Program-made: the position numbers and the translations under genes
Notes under the pieces: generated by a model
Seen by the model: only the letters and a program-made list of their open reading frames with translations
What the model was told of the DNA's origin: nothing
The model's database searches: none
Assembly (NCBI RefSeq): GCF_028867705.1
Contig: NZ_CP066171.1
Location: forward strand, 1,426,001-1,490,000
DNA length: 64,000 nt
Direction of reading: 5' to 3'
From: Thermoleophilum album
Lineage (GTDB): Bacteria; Actinomycetota; Thermoleophilia; Solirubrobacterales; Thermoleophilaceae
Part shown: piece after piece, positions 17,307-26,244 of the stretch
Layout of the letters: every line of letters starts with the position of its first letter
Position numbering within the stretch: the first letter of the stretch is position 1

Positions 17307-18584
17307 TCAGTGAGGCCCAAAGCGCGACGGTGGTGAAGGAGGCGGGGGCGGTGACGGCTGGGATGGTGGCGACAGAGCTCCCGACGGCGACGGTTGCGAC
17401 GGTGCTTGCCACGGTGCGCGCTCGCTCCCACGCTCGGCCGGGCCACTCGCTCCAGCGCCAACAGGTCGTCGCGGAACCCGCGCCGTGAGCGCTGTCGTAA
17501 CCTCGTAGTTGATCGTTCCTAGCAAGCGCGCGACCTCCTCGGCGGTGATGCGCTCGCCGCCCTGCTCTCCGATCAGCACGACCTCGTCGCCGAGGTCGCC
17601 GCTGTCGCGCCGCGGTCCCAGATCGCAAGCGATGTTGTCCATGCTGACAGTTCCGACGATCGGCCGGCGCACGCCGCGGACGAGAACGCTCCCGACGTTC
17701 GAGAGTGCGCGCCGCACGCCATCGCCGTAACCGATCGGAACGATCCCGACACGCGTGCGCTCGGCGGCTCGCCAGGTGCGTCCGTAGCCGACGCTCTCAC
17801 CCGGCTCGAGCTCCTTGACACACGCAATGTACGAGACCAGCCTCAGCGCCGGAACGAGGTCGCGGCGCGCGGGGTGCTCGTGGAACGGGTCGAGCCCGTA
17901 GATCGCGATCCCGCAGCGCGCCATGTCGAAGTGGGCGCGCGGGTCACGGAGCAAAGCCGCGCTGTTGGCTGCGTGGGCGACGACCGCCGTGTGGCGCGCC
18001 TTGACCGTCTCGACGAACCGGGCGAAGCGGTCGCGCTGCTTGACGAAGTAACCGTCGTCGTTCAGCTCGTCGGCGGTGGCGAAGTGCGTCATCAAGCCGG
18101 CGAGCTCAAGGCTGCCGCGGGTACGGGCAAGCTCGGCGCACTCGATCGCCTCCCGCTCGCTGCGCGTGCCCAACCGGCCCATGCCGGTGTCGAGCTTGAC
18201 GTGACAGCGTGCCGGCCGGCCGATGCGCGCCGCCGCCGCGGCGACACGCTCGGCAAAGCGCGGGTCCCACACCACGACCTCGGCGTCGCTGCGCAAGGCA
18301 AGCTCAAGCTCCGCGTCGGTGAGCGCACCCATCACCAGCAGTGGCGCGGTCACACCGCCGTCGCGCAGCGCACGTGCCTCGGCGGCGGTAGCCACAGCGA
18401 GCCGCGCGGCGCCGCCGGAAAGCGCCGCCCGCGCTGCCAAGAGCGCCCCGTGCCCGTAGCCGTCGGCCTTGACGACCGCACACAGCGCCCGCCCCGGGCC
18501 GAGGCGGCGCGCCAAGAGGGCACAGTTGCGAGCGATCGCCGCGAGATCGACCCAGGCCGTGGCGCGCTCTCGGCCCGCAGTCAC
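17307..18584 (-). CDS. alr: Alanine racemase with Pro/Ser-rich tail
   Basis: PLP enzyme making D-alanine for peptidoglycan. The PLP lysine motif is AVVKADGYGHGA (Lys about 40), substrate/metal-side elements include HVKLDTGMGRLG, and the second catalytic Tyr region is SVGYGRTW; IGTVSMDNIACDLG completes the family text. The GTG at 18584 is chosen over an upstream start because the homology begins ERATAWVDLAAI. At 425 residues it exceeds the usual 370: about 50 C-terminal residues are Pro/Ser-rich (SQPSPPPPPSPPS) and not part of the fold. It lies between a CBS gene (8 nt upstream stop) and cca (5 nt downstream). Confidence 0.95.
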   Translation of the reverse strand: MTAGRERATAWVDLAAIARNCALLARRLGPGRALCAVVKADGYGHGALLAARAALSGGAARLAVATAAEARALRDGGVTAPLLVMGALTDAELELALRSDAEVVVWDPRFAERVAAAAARIGRPARCHVKLDTGMGRLGTRSEREAIECAELARTRGSLELAGLMTHFATADELNDDGYFVKQRDRFARFVETVKARHTAVVAHAANSAALLRDPRAHFDMARCGIAIYGLDPFHEHPARRDLVPALRLVSYIACVKELEPGESVGYGRTWRAAERTRVGIVPIGYGDGVRRALSNVGSVLVRGVRRPIVGTVSMDNIACDLGPRRDSGDLGDEVVLIGEQGGERITAEEVARLLGTINYEVTTALTARVPRRPVGAGASGPAERGSERAPWQAPSQPSPSGALSPPSQPSPPPPPSPPSRFGPH

Positions 18585-18591
18585 CGCCGCG

Positions 18592-19056
18592 CTAGGACTC
18601 GACCAGCGCCCCGAGCAGGTCGACGCGCGTGACGACCCCCACCAATCGTCCATCCTCGTCGACGACGGGCAAGCGGTTGTGGCCGCTGCGGTGAACGAGG
18701 CGGGCAGCTTCCGCCACCGGGGTGTCGGGGCGCACCGTGTCGGGGTTCGGCGTCATGAGGTCGCTGGCGCGCTGCGCGAACGCTTTGCGCAGCTTCTCTT
18801 CGAAGCGCTTGAAGGGCTCGAGAAAGACGATCCCGCCGAACAGCTCGAGGTAGTGCGGCAGGTGAAGGTCGCCTTCCGGGTCGGGAATGACGAGGTCCGA
18901 CTCGGTGACGATGCCGACCACGCGCCGGTCAGCATCAACGACCGGCACCCCCTGCAAGCCGTGCTGGCGCAAGATGCGGATCACGTCTGCGACCGGCGTG
19001 TCGGGGCTCACGGCGACCGGATTCGGGTCCATTACCTCGCGAACGCGCTCTGCCAT
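18592..19056 (-). CDS. CBS-domain pair protein
   Basis: 154 residues holding two CBS repeats separated by a 40-residue linker. Repeat 1: VREVMDPNPVAVSPDTPVADV through GIVTESDLV. Linker: LHLPHYLELFGGIVFLEPFKRFEEKL. Repeat 2: ASDLMTPNPDTVRPDTPVAEA through VTRVDLLGAL. The linker with LELFGG is typical of stand-alone bacterial CBS proteins. It lies 11 nt after nnr and 7 nt before alr, so it is transcribed within the wall-precursor array. Ligand unknown, adenine nucleotide likely. Confidence 0.92.
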   Translation of the reverse strand: MAERVREVMDPNPVAVSPDTPVADVIRILRQHGLQGVPVVDADRRVVGIVTESDLVIPDPEGDLHLPHYLELFGGIVFLEPFKRFEEKLRKAFAQRASDLMTPNPDTVRPDTPVAEAARLVHRSGHNRLPVVDEDGRLVGVVTRVDLLGALVES

Positions 19057-19067
19057 CGACCGCGACC

Positions 19068-20723
19068 CTACCCGAGACGGCGCGGGAAGCGCGGCCCGCC
19101 GACCGCGGCGCGCGGCGCCGGACCGCCCGGCCCGGCGATCGCCGCGGGGAGCGCCTCGATCACATCGCGCGCGACGACGTGGTCGGCACCCAGGCGCTGT
19201 GCCGCGCCCGCGCCGGCGCGGGCGTGCGCGAGCACCCCGAAACAAGCCGCTGCGAATGGGTCCATTCCCCGTGCGACGAGCGCGGCGACAAGGCCGGTGA
19301 GAACGTCGCCGGTGCCAGCGGTAGCCAGCGCCGGGCTGCCGCCAGCGCTGACAGCGACCCGGCCATCGGGAAGTGCGACCAGCGTGTCGTCGCCTTTCAG
19401 CACGCACACTGCCTGCGCTTTCGCGGCAGCGAGGCGTGCCGAATGCAAACGCCGCCGCCGCACCTCGTCGACCGTCGTGTCGAGAAGGCGTGCGAGCTCT
19501 CCTTCGTGGGGTGTGAGCACGGTGGCGGCGGGGCGGCCGGCGAGCTCGCCGAGGCGCCCAGCGAAAGCGTTCAGACCGTCGGCGTCGAGCACGAGCGGTC
19601 GTTCGAGGGTCGCCGCCAACTCGCGCGCGAACTCGCGAGCCCGCTCGGAGCGGCCGAGCCCCGGACCGAGCGCGACACAGCCGGCCCGCCGCGCAAGCTC
19701 GGCGACAGCGCCCACGCTGGCGGTGTCGTGACCACCGTCGCTCTCGGGCAGCCCGATGCACATCTGCTCGAGCAGCCTGGCGTCGACCACTTCGCGTACG
19801 CTCGCCGGCACGGCGACCTGCACGTAACCGGCGCCGGCCCTCTGCGCCGCTAGGGCGGCGAGCACCGGCGCTCCTGTGAGACCACGGGCGCCGCCCACGA
19901 CGAGCACCACGCCGCTCGCGAACTTGTGGCCGGAGCGTTTCCGCGGCGGGTAGAGCCCGGCGACAGCGTCGCTCACCAGGCCACACTGCTGAGCCGGGGG
20001 CGCAGCGCGGTCGATACCGATCTCGACCTCGATCACCTCGCCAGCGTGCTCGGCGCCCGGCATGACGTGGAGACCTACTTTCGACCGGTGGAAGGTGGCG
20101 GTCGCGGTGGCGCGCACGGCGACGCCGGGCGTCTCGCCGGTCGAGGCGTCGACCCCCGAGGGGATGTCGCACGCAACCACCGGCGCGCCGCTGGCGTTGA
20201 TCGCGGCGATCGCTGCCGCGTAGGGCTCGCGCGGCGCGCCACGCGCGCCGGTGCCGAGCAGCGCGTCGCAGACGAGACCGGAGCCAGCGAGCGCAGCACT
20301 CTCGAAGGGTCGCGGCGGTTCGCCAGGAAGGCGTTCGAGGTTGACGCGAGCGTCGCCGCGCAACTCGGCGGGGTCGCTCACCGCGAGCACGTCGACCTCT
20401 CTACCCTCGGCACGCAACAGGCGCGCGCAAACGAGCCCGTCGCCCGCGTTGTTGCCCTTGCCGATCACGATCCGGATCGGACCGTCGCCGGCGACGTCGG
20501 CGCAGACGCGCGCCAGTCCGGCCCCAGCACGCTCCATCAGGTCGAGCGACGGAACGCCCGCCACCTCGATAGTGAAAGCGTCGGCTGCTCGCATCTCGTC
20601 GGCCGTGTACAGCGGCTGAAGCCATTCGGGAAGACCATCCGCCTGGACGCTGCGCGAGCTGGCAAGTGGCTCGCCGCCGCCTGCCGCGCTCACCGCACCG
20701 TGGTTGTCGCTTACCGCGGCCAC
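19068..20723 (-). CDS. nnr: Bifunctional NAD(P)H-hydrate epimerase / ADP-dependent dehydratase
   Basis: Repairs damaged NADH and NADPH hydrates. The N-terminal YjeF_N epimerase domain (about residues 30-235) has TADEMRAADAFTIE, the nucleotide loop GKGNNAGDGLVCARLL and CDIPSGVDASTGE. The C-terminal carbohydrate-kinase-fold dehydratase (about 270-530) has GLGRSERAREF, VLTPHEGELARLL and GTGDVLTGLVAALVARG. The GTG at 20723 gives 551 residues, 13 nt after acpS; the GTG at 20693 is also possible. Its place right after acpS matches the order seen in many actinobacteria. Confidence 0.95.
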   Translation of the reverse strand: MAAVSDNHGAVSAAGGGEPLASSRSVQADGLPEWLQPLYTADEMRAADAFTIEVAGVPSLDLMERAGAGLARVCADVAGDGPIRIVIGKGNNAGDGLVCARLLRAEGREVDVLAVSDPAELRGDARVNLERLPGEPPRPFESAALAGSGLVCDALLGTGARGAPREPYAAAIAAINASGAPVVACDIPSGVDASTGETPGVAVRATATATFHRSKVGLHVMPGAEHAGEVIEVEIGIDRAAPPAQQCGLVSDAVAGLYPPRKRSGHKFASGVVLVVGGARGLTGAPVLAALAAQRAGAGYVQVAVPASVREVVDARLLEQMCIGLPESDGGHDTASVGAVAELARRAGCVALGPGLGRSERAREFARELAATLERPLVLDADGLNAFAGRLGELAGRPAATVLTPHEGELARLLDTTVDEVRRRRLHSARLAAAKAQAVCVLKGDDTLVALPDGRVAVSAGGSPALATAGTGDVLTGLVAALVARGMDPFAAACFGVLAHARAGAGAAQRLGADHVVARDVIEALPAAIAGPGGPAPRAAVGGPRFPRRLG

Positions 20724-20736
20724 CGCGCGGCTGCTT

Positions 20737-21165
20737 CTAACCGGCGGCTCCGCTTGACGCTGCGGCGAGCGCTGGCGCGCCGCCGGAGCGCTCGCGCCCT
20801 GCTGCCACGAGCACACACACCGCGGCTGCCACCGTGTCGCCGTGGGTGAGTGACACGTGCGGCCAGACACCGAGCTCACGTGCACGGCGAGCGGTCTCGC
20901 CGGCGAGACGCACGGTCGGGGCGCCGCCCGTTGCGGCGATCTCGATCTCGACGAAGCGCGGCGGTGTCACGCCGAGCGCCTTGGCGACCGCCTCTTTGGC
21001 GCAGAAGCGGGCCGCGAGATGGCGGCCGGGCCGCGCACGCCGCTTGGCGTAGGCGCGTTCTTCGCCGGTGAAGAGCCGCTCCGCGAGGCGGGGACGGCGA
21101 GCTAGTGCGCGTTCGAAGCGAGCGATCTCGAGAACGTCGAGGCCGATTCCCGGCGGCGCCGCCAC
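20737..21165 (-). CDS. acpS: Holo-[acyl-carrier-protein] synthase
   Basis: Transfers phosphopantetheine from CoA to acyl carrier protein. The Mg-binding motif is near the start (GIGLDVLEIARFERAL), followed by FTGEERAYAK, the second motif FCAKEAVAKALG, and WPHVSLTHGDTVAAA. The GTG at 21165 is chosen because GIGLDVLEI begins six residues in; it lies 11 nt after glmS. 142 residues, with about 20 extra Ala/Gly/Ser residues at the C-terminus beyond the usual 120. Part of the leftward array. Confidence 0.93.
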   Translation of the reverse strand: MAAPPGIGLDVLEIARFERALARRPRLAERLFTGEERAYAKRRARPGRHLAARFCAKEAVAKALGVTPPRFVEIEIAATGGAPTVRLAGETARRARELGVWPHVSLTHGDTVAAAVCVLVAAGRERSGGAPALAAASSGAAG

Positions 21166-21176
21166 CGCCCACCCCG

Positions 21177-23105
21177 CTACTCGACAGTGACCGTTTTCGC
21201 GAGGTTGCGCGGCTGGTCGACGTTGAGCCCTTTCAGCCGCGCGATCTCGTAGGCGAGCAGCTGCAGCGGCACAATCGCCGGGATCGGCTGCAGCATCCAG
21301 TCGCTGCGAGGCACGTAGATCACCTCTTCGGCGTGCTCGGCGACCTCCTTGCGCCCTTCCGTCGCCACGGCCACCACGTGGGCGCCGCGCGCGCGCACCT
21401 CGGCGATGTTCGAGAGGACCTTCTCGAGCACCGGCGAGTCGGTCGCTACGCACACCACCGGGGTGCGCTCGTCGAGCAGCGCGATCGGGCCGTGCTTCAT
21501 CTCGCCGGCGGCGTAGGCGTCGGTGGGAACGTAGGAGATTTCTTTCAACTTGAGCGCACCCTCGAGGCACACCGGCAGCCCGACGTGGCGCCCGAGGTAG
21601 AGGAAGAACCCCGCGCTCTGCCAGTGCTCGGCGATCGCGCGCACCGGTTCGCGAACGCTGTCGATCGTCTCGCGCACCAGCTCGGGGAGGGCGCGCAGCT
21701 CTTCGCGCAAGCGGTCGATCTCACTGCTCGCGAGCGTTCCCCGCGCCTGCGCAAGCCAGAGCGCCAGCAGGTACATCACGGCGACCTGAGCGACGAAGGT
21801 TTTCGTCGCCGCCACGCCGATCTCGAGGCCCGCGCGCGTGTAGATCACGCCGTCGGCGTCGCGCGTGGCTTGGCTGCCCATGACGTTCGTCACCGCCACT
21901 ACGCGCGCGCCGCTGTTGCGCGCCAGGCGCATCGCCGCAAGCGTGTCGGCCGTCTCGCCGGACTGCGTGATCGCCACCACCAGGTCGCGCTCGTCGAGCA
22001 CCGGGTCGCGGTAGCGAAACTCGGAGGCAATGTCCATCTCGACAGGCAGGCGCGCCCACCGCTCGACGGCGTAGCGACCCACTAGCCCGGCGTGGTAGGA
22101 GGTGCCGCAACCGACGAAGATCACGCGCCGCAGCCTTGTTGCCTCGTCCTCGCCGAGACCGAGCTCGGGCAGCACGACCCCGTCGGCGAGGCGGTCGGCG
22201 ACCGTCTCACGCACCGCATCCGGCTGCTCGTGGATCTCCTTGAGCATGAAGGTCTCGAAGCCAGCGCGCTCGGCCACGTCGTCGTCCCAGTCGACTACGC
22301 GCACCTCGCGTTCCACCAGCGCGCCGGCGACACGCTCGAAACGCGCACCGTCGGGCGTGACGACGACGAGCTCGTCGTCCTCGACGAGCTGGATGCGGCG
22401 CGTGTGGCGCAGGAAGGCCGGAATCGCCGAGGCCAGAAACGTTTCGCCGCGGCCCAGCCCGACGACCAGCGGGCACTCCTTGCGCGCCCCCACAAGCAGG
22501 CCCGGGCGCCCGGCGAAAAGCGCCACGAACGCGTAGTGACCGCGCAGCTCGCGGTAGGCGCGGCGCACCGCCTCGACCGGGTCGTCGTGGTAGTGGCGAG
22601 CGATCAGGTGGGCGACGACCTCGGCGTCGGTGTCGGATGTGAAGACGTTGCCGTCGGCTTCGAGGCGCGCGCGCAGCTCGGCCCAGTTCTCGACGATCCC
22701 GTTCAGCACGATGTGGACGCGACCTTCGGGATCGCTGTGAGGGTGGGCGTTCTCCTCGCTGACGCGGCCGTGCGTCGCCCAGCGCGTGTGACCGATACCG
22801 GTGCGCGCGCGGCGCGCACTCACCTCTGCGGCCTCGAGAGCTGCCTCCTCCCTCTCCCCGCTCGCGAGCGGACTGGTGGCTGGTTCGCTACCGGCAGCGG
22901 CGAGCGCGGCGCTGCCGGCCCGCTCGGCTACCGCTGCCCGCAAGCGCGCCAGGTTGCCGACCGCATGGACAGTTTCGAGCGTCCCCTCGTCGTCGAGCAG
23001 CGCTAGTCCGGCGGAGTCGTAGCCGCGGTACTCGAGCCGCTCGAGGCCCGCGAGCAAGAGCTCGAGACAAGGACGACTACCCGTATAGCCGACGATGCCA
23101 CACAC
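21177..23105 (-). CDS. glmS: Glutamine-fructose-6-phosphate aminotransferase
   Basis: First step of UDP-GlcNAc synthesis: fructose-6-phosphate plus glutamine to glucosamine-6-phosphate. Starts MCGIVGYTG, giving the N-terminal catalytic Cys of a class II amidotransferase domain; HTRWATHGRVSEENAHPH and GNVFTSDTDAEVVAHL are family text. Two SIS domains follow, with VGCGTSYHAGLVGRYAVE and AITQSGETADTLAA, and the C-terminus is LAKTVTVE. An insertion of about 35 Ala/Glu/Gly/Ser residues near residue 60 makes it 642 instead of about 610. 7 nt after glmM. Confidence 0.97.
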   Translation of the reverse strand: MCGIVGYTGSRPCLELLLAGLERLEYRGYDSAGLALLDDEGTLETVHAVGNLARLRAAVAERAGSAALAAAGSEPATSPLASGEREEAALEAAEVSARRARTGIGHTRWATHGRVSEENAHPHSDPEGRVHIVLNGIVENWAELRARLEADGNVFTSDTDAEVVAHLIARHYHDDPVEAVRRAYRELRGHYAFVALFAGRPGLLVGARKECPLVVGLGRGETFLASAIPAFLRHTRRIQLVEDDELVVVTPDGARFERVAGALVEREVRVVDWDDDVAERAGFETFMLKEIHEQPDAVRETVADRLADGVVLPELGLGEDEATRLRRVIFVGCGTSYHAGLVGRYAVERWARLPVEMDIASEFRYRDPVLDERDLVVAITQSGETADTLAAMRLARNSGARVVAVTNVMGSQATRDADGVIYTRAGLEIGVAATKTFVAQVAVMYLLALWLAQARGTLASSEIDRLREELRALPELVRETIDSVREPVRAIAEHWQSAGFFLYLGRHVGLPVCLEGALKLKEISYVPTDAYAAGEMKHGPIALLDERTPVVCVATDSPVLEKVLSNIAEVRARGAHVVAVATEGRKEVAEHAEEVIYVPRSDWMLQPIPAIVPLQLLAYEIARLKGLNVDQPRNLAKTVTVE

Positions 23106-23112
23106 GGGCGGT

Positions 23113-24531
23113 TCAGCCTAGCTCTGCCGCGACCACTTCCGCCAGCGCCGCCGCGACCGCCTCGCAACGGCTGCGGTCGCTCGCTTCGACCATCACCCGC
23201 ACCAGCGGTTCGGTGCCCGACGCCCGCACCAAGACCCGTCCCTCGTCGGCGAGTTCGCTCTGCCAGCGTTCGACAGCCGCGCGGACAGCCGCGTTGCCCT
23301 CGAGCGCCCCGCGGTCGCGCACGGGCACATTCACGAGCGTCTGCGGCATCCGCTCGAACGTTTCGACAGTTGCGAGGTCTCTCCCTGCGAGCGCCTCGAG
23401 CAAAGCGAGCGCCGAAGCGGTGCCGTCACCGGTGGCGGCGAAGCGGCGATCGATGATGTGGCCCGACTGCTCGCCGCCGAGTATCCAGCCGCGCTCGAGC
23501 AGCGCGCTCAGCACGTGGCGGTCGCCCACCGGCGTGACCGCGACTTCGATCCCGAGCTCGCGCATCGCGCGGTGGAAGCCGTAGTTCGTCATCACCGTCA
23601 CGGCCACTCCGCCCGCGAGCTCGCCAGCGGCGTGCAGCGAGCGGGCGATCGCAGCGACGATGTCGTCGCCGTCGCGAACCCGCCCGTTGCGATCGACCGC
23701 GACGACGCGATCGCCGTCGCCGTCGAAAGCGAAGCCGATGTCGCATCCCTGCTCGACGACGGCGCGAGCGATCGCGTCCGGATGCGTCGAACCGCAGCTC
23801 TCGTTGATGTTGGTGCCGTCGGGAGCGCAGCCGACCGTGACGACCTCGGCGCCGAGACGACGGAAGATCTCGGGCGCGGTCTGCCAGGTGGCGCCGTTGG
23901 CGCAGTCGAGAGCGACCTTGAGCCCGGAGAGGTCGAGCGCACCGAACCGCGCCTCGAGCGCGCGCAGGTAGTCGCCACTGGCACCGTCGACGGTGTCGAC
24001 CGACCCGATCGCGCGCGGGTCGGGCGCGGTCGTGCCGGCGACCTCCCCGCCATCGGCGCAAGCAGCCACTGCGGGCGCGCCGGACGCGGACGCTCGGCCG
24101 CGCTCGATCTGCGCCTCGATCGCGAGCTCGAGCTCATCGGGGATCTTAGTTCCGTCGCTGCCGAGAAACTTGATGCCGTTGTCCTGCCAGGGGTTGTGGG
24201 ACGCCGAGATCACGGCTGCTAACTCGAGGCCGAGCCGGGGCGTCACCACCGCCGCCGCCGGCGTCGGCAGCACGCCAGCGAGCAGCGCTTCACCGCCCGC
24301 TGCGGCGATTCCAGCTGCGAGCGCCGACGCCAGCATCGGTCCCGAGAGGCGCGTGTCGCGCGCGACCAGCACACGCGGGCGGCCACCGTGTGCGCACACG
24401 AGCGCCCGCCCAAGCGCCACAGCGAGCTCTGGTGTCAGGGTCTCTCCGGCGACACCGCGAACGCCATCGGTGCCGAAGAGCCGGCGCTCTCCGCCGGCCG
24501 CCGTCGTGGGCGTGGTCGGCGGAACCGCCAC
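23113..24531 (-). CDS. glmM: Phosphoglucosamine mutase
   Basis: Converts glucosamine-6-phosphate to the 1-phosphate, the step after GlmS. The phosphoserine loop is VISASHNPWQDNGIKF, the metal loop FAFDGDGDRVV, a sugar-binding GEQSGHII, and the C-terminal phosphate motif VRASGTEPLVRVMVE. 472 residues from GTG, with an extra 15-residue Pro/Thr head before RRLFGTDGVRGVAGE. Immediately downstream of rpsI (7 nt) and upstream of glmS, so both steps are co-expressed with ribosomal proteins. Confidence 0.96.
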   Translation of the reverse strand: MAVPPTTPTTAAGGERRLFGTDGVRGVAGETLTPELAVALGRALVCAHGGRPRVLVARDTRLSGPMLASALAAGIAAAGGEALLAGVLPTPAAAVVTPRLGLELAAVISASHNPWQDNGIKFLGSDGTKIPDELELAIEAQIERGRASASGAPAVAACADGGEVAGTTAPDPRAIGSVDTVDGASGDYLRALEARFGALDLSGLKVALDCANGATWQTAPEIFRRLGAEVVTVGCAPDGTNINESCGSTHPDAIARAVVEQGCDIGFAFDGDGDRVVAVDRNGRVRDGDDIVAAIARSLHAAGELAGGVAVTVMTNYGFHRAMRELGIEVAVTPVGDRHVLSALLERGWILGGEQSGHIIDRRFAATGDGTASALALLEALAGRDLATVETFERMPQTLVNVPVRDRGALEGNAAVRAAVERWQSELADEGRVLVRASGTEPLVRVMVEASDRSRCEAVAAALAEVVAAELG

Positions 24532-24538
24532 CGGAAGA

Positions 24539-25348
24539 TCAGCGCTTAGAGAACTGCGGACGCTTGCGCGCCTTCTTCAGTCCCGCCTTCTTGCGCTCGA
24601 CGACGCGGGCGTCGCGGGTGAGGAAGCCGCGCCGCTTGAGCTCGGGACGCAGCGCAGGATCGGCGTCGGCAAGGGCGCGCGCGAGGCCGTGACGGATCGC
24701 TCCAGCCTGCGCCGAGACGCCACCGCCGTGCACCTTCACGACGACGTCGACACGGCCCTCGAGCCCCAGCACCTGCAGCGGCTGGCGGACCATCTTCTGC
24801 AGCTTCACGCGCGGCAGGTAGTCCTCGAGGCGACGACCGTTCAGGTACCAGCGGCCGGCACCGGGCTTGACGATCACGCGCGCGACAGCGGTCTTGCGCT
24901 TGCCGGTGGCCGTGTAGCGCGCCCCGCTCGCGAGGTCGACGAGGCGCTCGCGTGCGCTCGCCGTGTCGGCGACGACCGTCTCCTCTTCGCCCTCGGCCTC
25001 TTCCTCCGGCTCCTCGGCAGCCTCTTCACCCGTGTCCTGCGGAGCGCCGACACGTTCGAGGATCGCCGAGAAGTCCTCCTCGTCCTCGTCGCCTTCCGGG
25101 CGCTCGGTCTCGAGCACAAGGTCGGGCTCGAGGTGAGCGCCGGGGATCTCCTCGGTCGGCGGGGGCTCCTCCTCGTCGGACTTCTTGCGTCGACGCTTGG
25201 CTCCGGGCTTGGGACGTTCCTTGGCTACGGCTTCCGGAGCCGGGGCCGACGGCTCTGTCTGCTCGCTGCGATCGGCGCCCTCACCCGCCTCTGCGCGAGC
25301 GTCGGCGCTGCGCTCGTCTGCTGTCTCGTCGCGGCGTTCGTCGCTCAT
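24539..25348 (-). CDS. rpsI: Ribosomal protein S9 with long acidic N-terminal extension
   Basis: 30S subunit protein whose C-terminal tail reaches the P-site tRNA. The S9 core is residues about 143-269: [56 protein letters not shown] and the tail [12 protein letters not shown]. Before it are some 140 residues rich in Glu, Asp, Ala and Pro with a short basic island ([12 protein letters not shown]) and no fold I recognise. The ATG at 25348 overlaps the rplM stop by 4 nt, so the extension is translated unless initiation occurs internally. Normal S9 is about 130 residues; actinobacterial ones carry shorter extensions. Confidence 0.94.
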   Translation of the reverse strand: MSDERRDETADERSADARAEAGEGADRSEQTEPSAPAPEAVAKERPKPGAKRRRKKSDEEEPPPTEEIPGAHLEPDLVLETERPEGDEDEEDFSAILERVGAPQDTGEEAAEEPEEEAEGEEETVVADTASARERLVDLASGARYTATGKRKTAVARVIVKPGAGRWYLNGRRLEDYLPRVKLQKMVRQPLQVLGLEGRVDVVVKVHGGGVSAQAGAIRHGLARALADADPALRPELKRRGFLTRDARVVERKKAGLKKARKRPQFSKR

Positions 25349-25779
25349 GCCTCCACCTCCAGCGGCTCCGGTCGCTGCGCCTGGTGTGGATGATCGGGGC
25401 CGCGGTAGACCTTCAGTTTGCGCAGCTGCTGGCGCGCCAAGCGGTTGCGCGGCAGCATCCCCTTGACGGCGAGACGGATCACCTCTTCCGGTTGGCGCTC
25501 GAGCTGCTCGGCCAGCGTGCGCTGGCGCAACCCGCCCGGATAGCCCGAGTGGCGGTAATAGATCTTTTGCTCGCGCTTGCGGCCGGTTACCGCGACCCGC
25601 TCGGCGTTGACAACGATCACGAAGTCGCCGACGTCCACGTGCGGCGTGTACTCGGGCTTGTGCTTGCCGCGCAGAACATCGGCGATCTGCGTCGCCAGCC
25701 GGCCGAGCGTTTTGCCGGCGGCATCGACGACATACCACCGCCGCTCGCGCGTCGCTTTGTTAGCCATGTAGGTGCGCAT
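25345..25779 (-). CDS. rplM: Ribosomal protein L13
   Basis: 50S subunit protein, early assembly. [36 protein letters not shown], the [10 protein letters not shown] loop and [26 protein letters not shown] are standard. 144 residues from the ATG at 25779; a second ATG four codons on (MANKATRE) is also possible. First gene of the leftward array rplM-rpsI-glmM-glmS, with a 4-nt overlap into rpsI. Confidence 0.97.
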   Translation of the reverse strand: MRTYMANKATRERRWYVVDAAGKTLGRLATQIADVLRGKHKPEYTPHVDVGDFVIVVNAERVAVTGRKREQKIYYRHSGYPGGLRQRTLAEQLERQPEEVIRLAVKGMLPRNRLARQQLRKLKVYRGPDHPHQAQRPEPLEVEA

Positions 25780-25883
25780 CTCGTTGCGTGGAGGGTCGCA
25801 GCACCAGCCTCTGCCGGCGCCAGCGGCCGCACAGTGTGGCACATTCCGCCCGTTTCTCGGTGCCTGACCGTAACCCGCGACGC

Positions 25884-26147
25884 TCAACCGCGACCGGCGA
25901 TGCCGGTGCGCTCGGCCACGCCCAGTAGCACGACCGACGTGAGCACTGCGATCAGGAAGCTGCCGAGGTCGAAGTCGTCGTAGTCGGCGATCCCGAGCAG
26001 GCCGGTCGCGACGAAGCCGCCGATAAGCGCACCGAGCACGCCCAGCGCGATCGTCCAGAGCAAGCCGATCGACTGCCGTCCCGGCAGCAACAGCCGCGCT
26101 ACGGCACCGACGATCAAACCCCAGATGATCCAGCTGATGATGCCCAC
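25884..26147 (-). CDS. GlsB/YeaQ/YmgE-family small membrane protein
   Basis: 87 residues with three hydrophobic helices. The family text is plain: [23 protein letters not shown], then [18 protein letters not shown], then [14 protein letters not shown]. Members are called transglycosylase-associated or stress-response membrane proteins, with no established mechanism. It stands alone between rplM and guaA, transcribed leftward. Confidence 0.9.
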   Translation of the reverse strand: MGIISWIIWGLIVGAVARLLLPGRQSIGLLWTIALGVLGALIGGFVATGLLGIADYDDFDLGSFLIAVLTSVVLLGVAERTGIAGRG

Positions 26148-26244
26148 GCAGCTCTCTCCTCGTCGTCGAACGCTGGCATTTGCGACTTGCCCGCCCCGTC
26201 ACGACCGCCCACTACAGAGCTAGGCGCGCCCGGCGCGGCGAGTG

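Noticed and set aside
17307-17480. Extension of cca upstream into the Pro/Ser-rich region
   Set aside because: This stretch encodes the alr C-terminus; a GTG at 17301 is the nearest credible start for cca.
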